From an uncultured Pseudomonadota bacterium (lineage in GTDB: Bacteria; Bdellovibrionota_B; Oligoflexia; Oligoflexales; CAIYRB01): DNA of 64,000 nt. The position numbers and the translations under genes were made by a program. The notes beneath the pieces are model-generated. The model did no database searches, was not told the origin of the DNA, and saw only the letters and a list, made by a program, of their open reading frames with translations. Shown here in pieces: positions 62,214 to 64,000 of this stretch (positions within the stretch are counted from its first letter, which is position 1; each line of letters starts with the position of its first letter). Location of the stretch: the NCBI GenBank assembly GCA_903928445.1, contig CAIYRB010000029.1, positions 1 to 64,000 on the forward strand. Direction: 5' to 3'.

Positions 62214-63458
62214 CTAGGTCAGGACGAGTGCTTCACCCGGCTTTAGGAAGGATCGAATCTCGTCCTGACGGGATATGGCATCGCTGTAGCCTAAGTCAAG
62301 AAGGCGGCGCAAAAAGGATGGTTCGAACAAGAGATAGCTGACCATGTCAGCCGCCTCAGCCAGACTCCCTAGGCCCGCCATCAGGTAGCGGATGATGCGC
62401 GGCATGGCATTGACTTCTTCGATGGCGATTTGCGCGATGTCTACCGATGGATGAAAATAAAGCCAGTCGATTGATTTGAGCGTTGTTGAGGCCTTAGCCT
62501 CAGCAGAGAGCAAGTCAACCGTATGGTTGATACGCGATAGGCGTTCGATGTCCGCATCGACCCCGTCGAGTAGTACAGCATTGATAATGGTGTTTAACAC
62601 CCTAGCTATACTTGGTTCTAGTAGGGGGTCATTGGCTGCAGCATCGATTTCTACAACACCGAAACCGGCGGCCTTGCGAACGCCGATGATGCATAGCTTG
62701 TCGGCGCCAAGATGAACCGCAGGACTAAGCGGCGCCGTATTTCGTAAACATCCGTCGCCGTAGTAGCGCCCATCGACCGCAACCGGAGGAAAAAAGAACG
62801 GGATGGCTGCCGATGCCAGCACATGCCCAACCTCAATGTCTTGTGCAACTCCCACCCGCCGACTGCGCTGCCACGGCTTCAATTTAAAGCGGGACATACA
62901 GAAGGTCATGCATTCCGTCGATGCGTAATCCGTTGCTGAGACCGCCACCGAGTCCAAGTGCTTCGCGTCTAGGTTGCCGCGGATCGCAGCGACATCCAAA
63001 TGGACCCGAATCAGTTCGGCCAATGGTGATGTATCTAAAAGGGCCCGTGCCCTATGACCGATTGCACTTCCTCCGGATACGGCATCCACGAGCCAATGCA
63101 AACCGGTCTGGCTTAGCGACCATGGATCGACCTTAAACACCTGATCGGTGCGTAGGTTCGCCCAAAAGTCCTGGAGTAACTCCGTCGCCACTATGTAATC
63201 ATCAGCATGAGCCGCCAGGTAAGCCACGTTGATAGCCCCAGCGCTGACTCCGGTGAGTATCCTAAAGGGACTAGGAAGGCCGCTTTGCGAGGCGACTGCA
63301 AAAATGCCGCGCAGCACCCCCACCTGATAGGCGCCTCGCGCGCCGCCGCCGGAGAGAACCAAGCCTACACGCTGGAGTGACTCCCCGACGGCACTAGGCG
63401 AACGCTGAGCCACCACCCTTGATTTTGAGGCGCTTGCCGATGTTAATTCAGCCTCCAC
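62214..63458 (-). CDS. Patatin-like phospholipase
   Basis: The 414-residue protein has the patatin oxyanion loop VGLVLSGGGARGAYQVGVLR, nucleophile Ser in LTGVSAGAINVAYL, and the catalytic Asp in RYYGDGCLRNTAPLSPAVHL (DG-x). It hydrolyses membrane or storage lipids. A C-terminal extension of 120 residues (IRYLMAGLGSLAEAADMVSY) is common in bacterial forms. The sigma54-type site at 63686-63701 would give a leader of about 215 bases. Confidence 0.92.
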   Translation of the reverse strand: MEAELTSASASKSRVVAQRSPSAVGESLQRVGLVLSGGGARGAYQVGVLRGIFAVASQSGLPSPFRILTGVSAGAINVAYLAAHADDYIVATELLQDFWANLRTDQVFKVDPWSLSQTGLHWLVDAVSGGSAIGHRARALLDTSPLAELIRVHLDVAAIRGNLDAKHLDSVAVSATDYASTECMTFCMSRFKLKPWQRSRRVGVAQDIEVGHVLASAAIPFFFPPVAVDGRYYGDGCLRNTAPLSPAVHLGADKLCIIGVRKAAGFGVVEIDAAANDPLLEPSIARVLNTIINAVLLDGVDADIERLSRINHTVDLLSAEAKASTTLKSIDWLYFHPSVDIAQIAIEEVNAMPRIIRYLMAGLGSLAEAADMVSYLLFEPSFLRRLLDLGYSDAISRQDEIRSFLKPGEALVLT

Positions 63459-63685
63459 ATATCCCCTTCATCGGCCACGGCGAAGTCGCGATGGCACTGC
63501 AGCTTAGAACTCACACACGAACCTACCTCGGGCAAGAGTCCGCAATCCGAAAGCTGCCACCCACCAGATAAGCGGCGCAATTTAGTGACAGTGTCGCCAC
63601 TTCCATCCGCCGCTACAGGGTCAGAATTCCCCAAACAACAAAGCCCGAGTCACGCCGACCGGCGTTTGTAAGCCACTGATCGGAA

Positions 63686-63701
63686 AGCAAGAAATATGCC
63701 A
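63686..63701 (-). promoter_or_regulatory. Sigma54 promoter upstream of the patatin gene
   Basis: The minus strand reads TGGCATATTTCTTGCT, 10 of 12 consensus positions with GG-N10-GC. A 63-codon frame without a good start (63443-63634) lies in the leader. Otherwise 63459-63864 holds no recognisable gene. Confidence 0.6.
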
Positions 63702-63864
63702 AACCTAGAAGGCGCTTCGATCCACGGATTCCATTTGAGGACGACTTGTTGTATAAGAGTCCCTCCAGCGGCATCCTGCGGTTAACGACGTTCGATCAGC
63801 ACCATCCCAAGTTGAGTTTAGTCACTCGCCCTCACCAAACTACACCCCTAGGAGTCACGCCTTG

Positions 63865-64000
63865 ATGTTTCACTTTGACTATGTGCGTTTGTGTCTCCTA
63901 GCTGCATTAGTTTCTGCAACTGCAGCGACTGCAGCACCGCTCGCAACCGGTCTCGCGCCTGCAACCAACACTTCGGCGACACTGAGCGTTCAGGATTTTG
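63865..64000 (+). CDS. Start of a secreted protein, truncated by window end
   Basis: ATG at 63865 (AGGAG upstream) opens MFHFDYVRLCLLAALVSATA then ATAAPLATG, a signal peptide with cleavage near ATAA. The frame stays open to the window end (45 codons). Too little remains to name it. Confidence 0.6.
   Translation, partial: MFHFDYVRLCLLAALVSATAATAAPLATGLAPATNTSATLSVQDF

Noticed and set aside
63443-63634. 63-codon minus-strand frame before patatin
   Set aside because: No ATG or ribosome-binding site; probably leader sequence of the patatin transcript.

Overview
The window looks like a chromosomal segment of a Gram-negative bacterium. There are many lipobox-type lipoproteins, a probable outer-membrane beta-barrel protein, a sigma54-dependent regulator and a NiFe hydrogenase. 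The gene mix and divergent housekeeping proteins (Mtd1-type folate dehydrogenase, bS18 with a Gly/Asp tail, PriA without part of its zinc site) would fit a deep-branching proteobacterial-type lineage such as Bdellovibrionota/Oligoflexia or a delta-type bacterium. I cannot fix the taxon from sequence alone.

Positions 1-15,142 are an integrated element whose left end lies outside the window. It carries a rolling-circle-type Rep with 50-bp tandem repeats across its start, a tightly overlapped run of very small secreted or membrane proteins ending in a J-domain-like protein, an XRE-XRE-Dam methyltransferase fusion, and a tyrosine integrase next to a complete tRNA-Leu(CAG). A 5' half of a second tRNA-Leu(CAG) lies at the right edge. 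This suggests insertion into the anticodon arm of a host tRNA, with the element supplying a replacement tRNA. The main cargo (6,597-13,240, minus strand) is a compact operon: a 66-residue lipoprotein with a Thr/Ser/Cys-rich tail, a peptide-type solute-binding protein, a YcaO enzyme, a sensor histidine kinase, an NtrC-type activator and a VOC protein. A near-consensus sigma54 promoter (13,363-13,378) precedes it. I read this as a candidate undescribed system that makes and senses a modified lipopeptide.

Positions 15,288-43,000 are mostly core chromosome: clpP-like, priA, rpsR-rpmB-small basic protein, rpsT, gpmI, mazG, hemE, an acyl-CoA dehydrogenase, a MoeB/ThiF-rhodanese protein, an Mtd1-like dehydrogenase paired with an FchA-like cyclohydrolase, an MnmD-type tRNA methyltransferase, a VIT-family transporter and tRNA-Pro(TGG). 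Several lipoproteins and secreted proteins of unknown function lie among them. A DUF4143-type ATPase sits just after tRNA-Pro and may be acquired.

Positions 43,054-63,701 are a metabolic and stress island. A group 3b-type NiFe (sulf)hydrogenase operon with its maturation genes lies downstream of phosphoenolpyruvate synthase. Separate genes follow for an erythromycin-esterase-family protein, a cold-shock-domain remnant, Hsp20, an APH/P-loop kinase fusion (Rv2004c type), a secreted protein, a BaeRF-like protein and a patatin phospholipase. Seven transcription units here have sigma54 (-24/-12) promoter matches of varying quality at sensible distances, and the cold-shock remnant has an eighth. 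The gene content echoes the mycobacterial DosR dormancy regulon, but under apparent sigma54 control.
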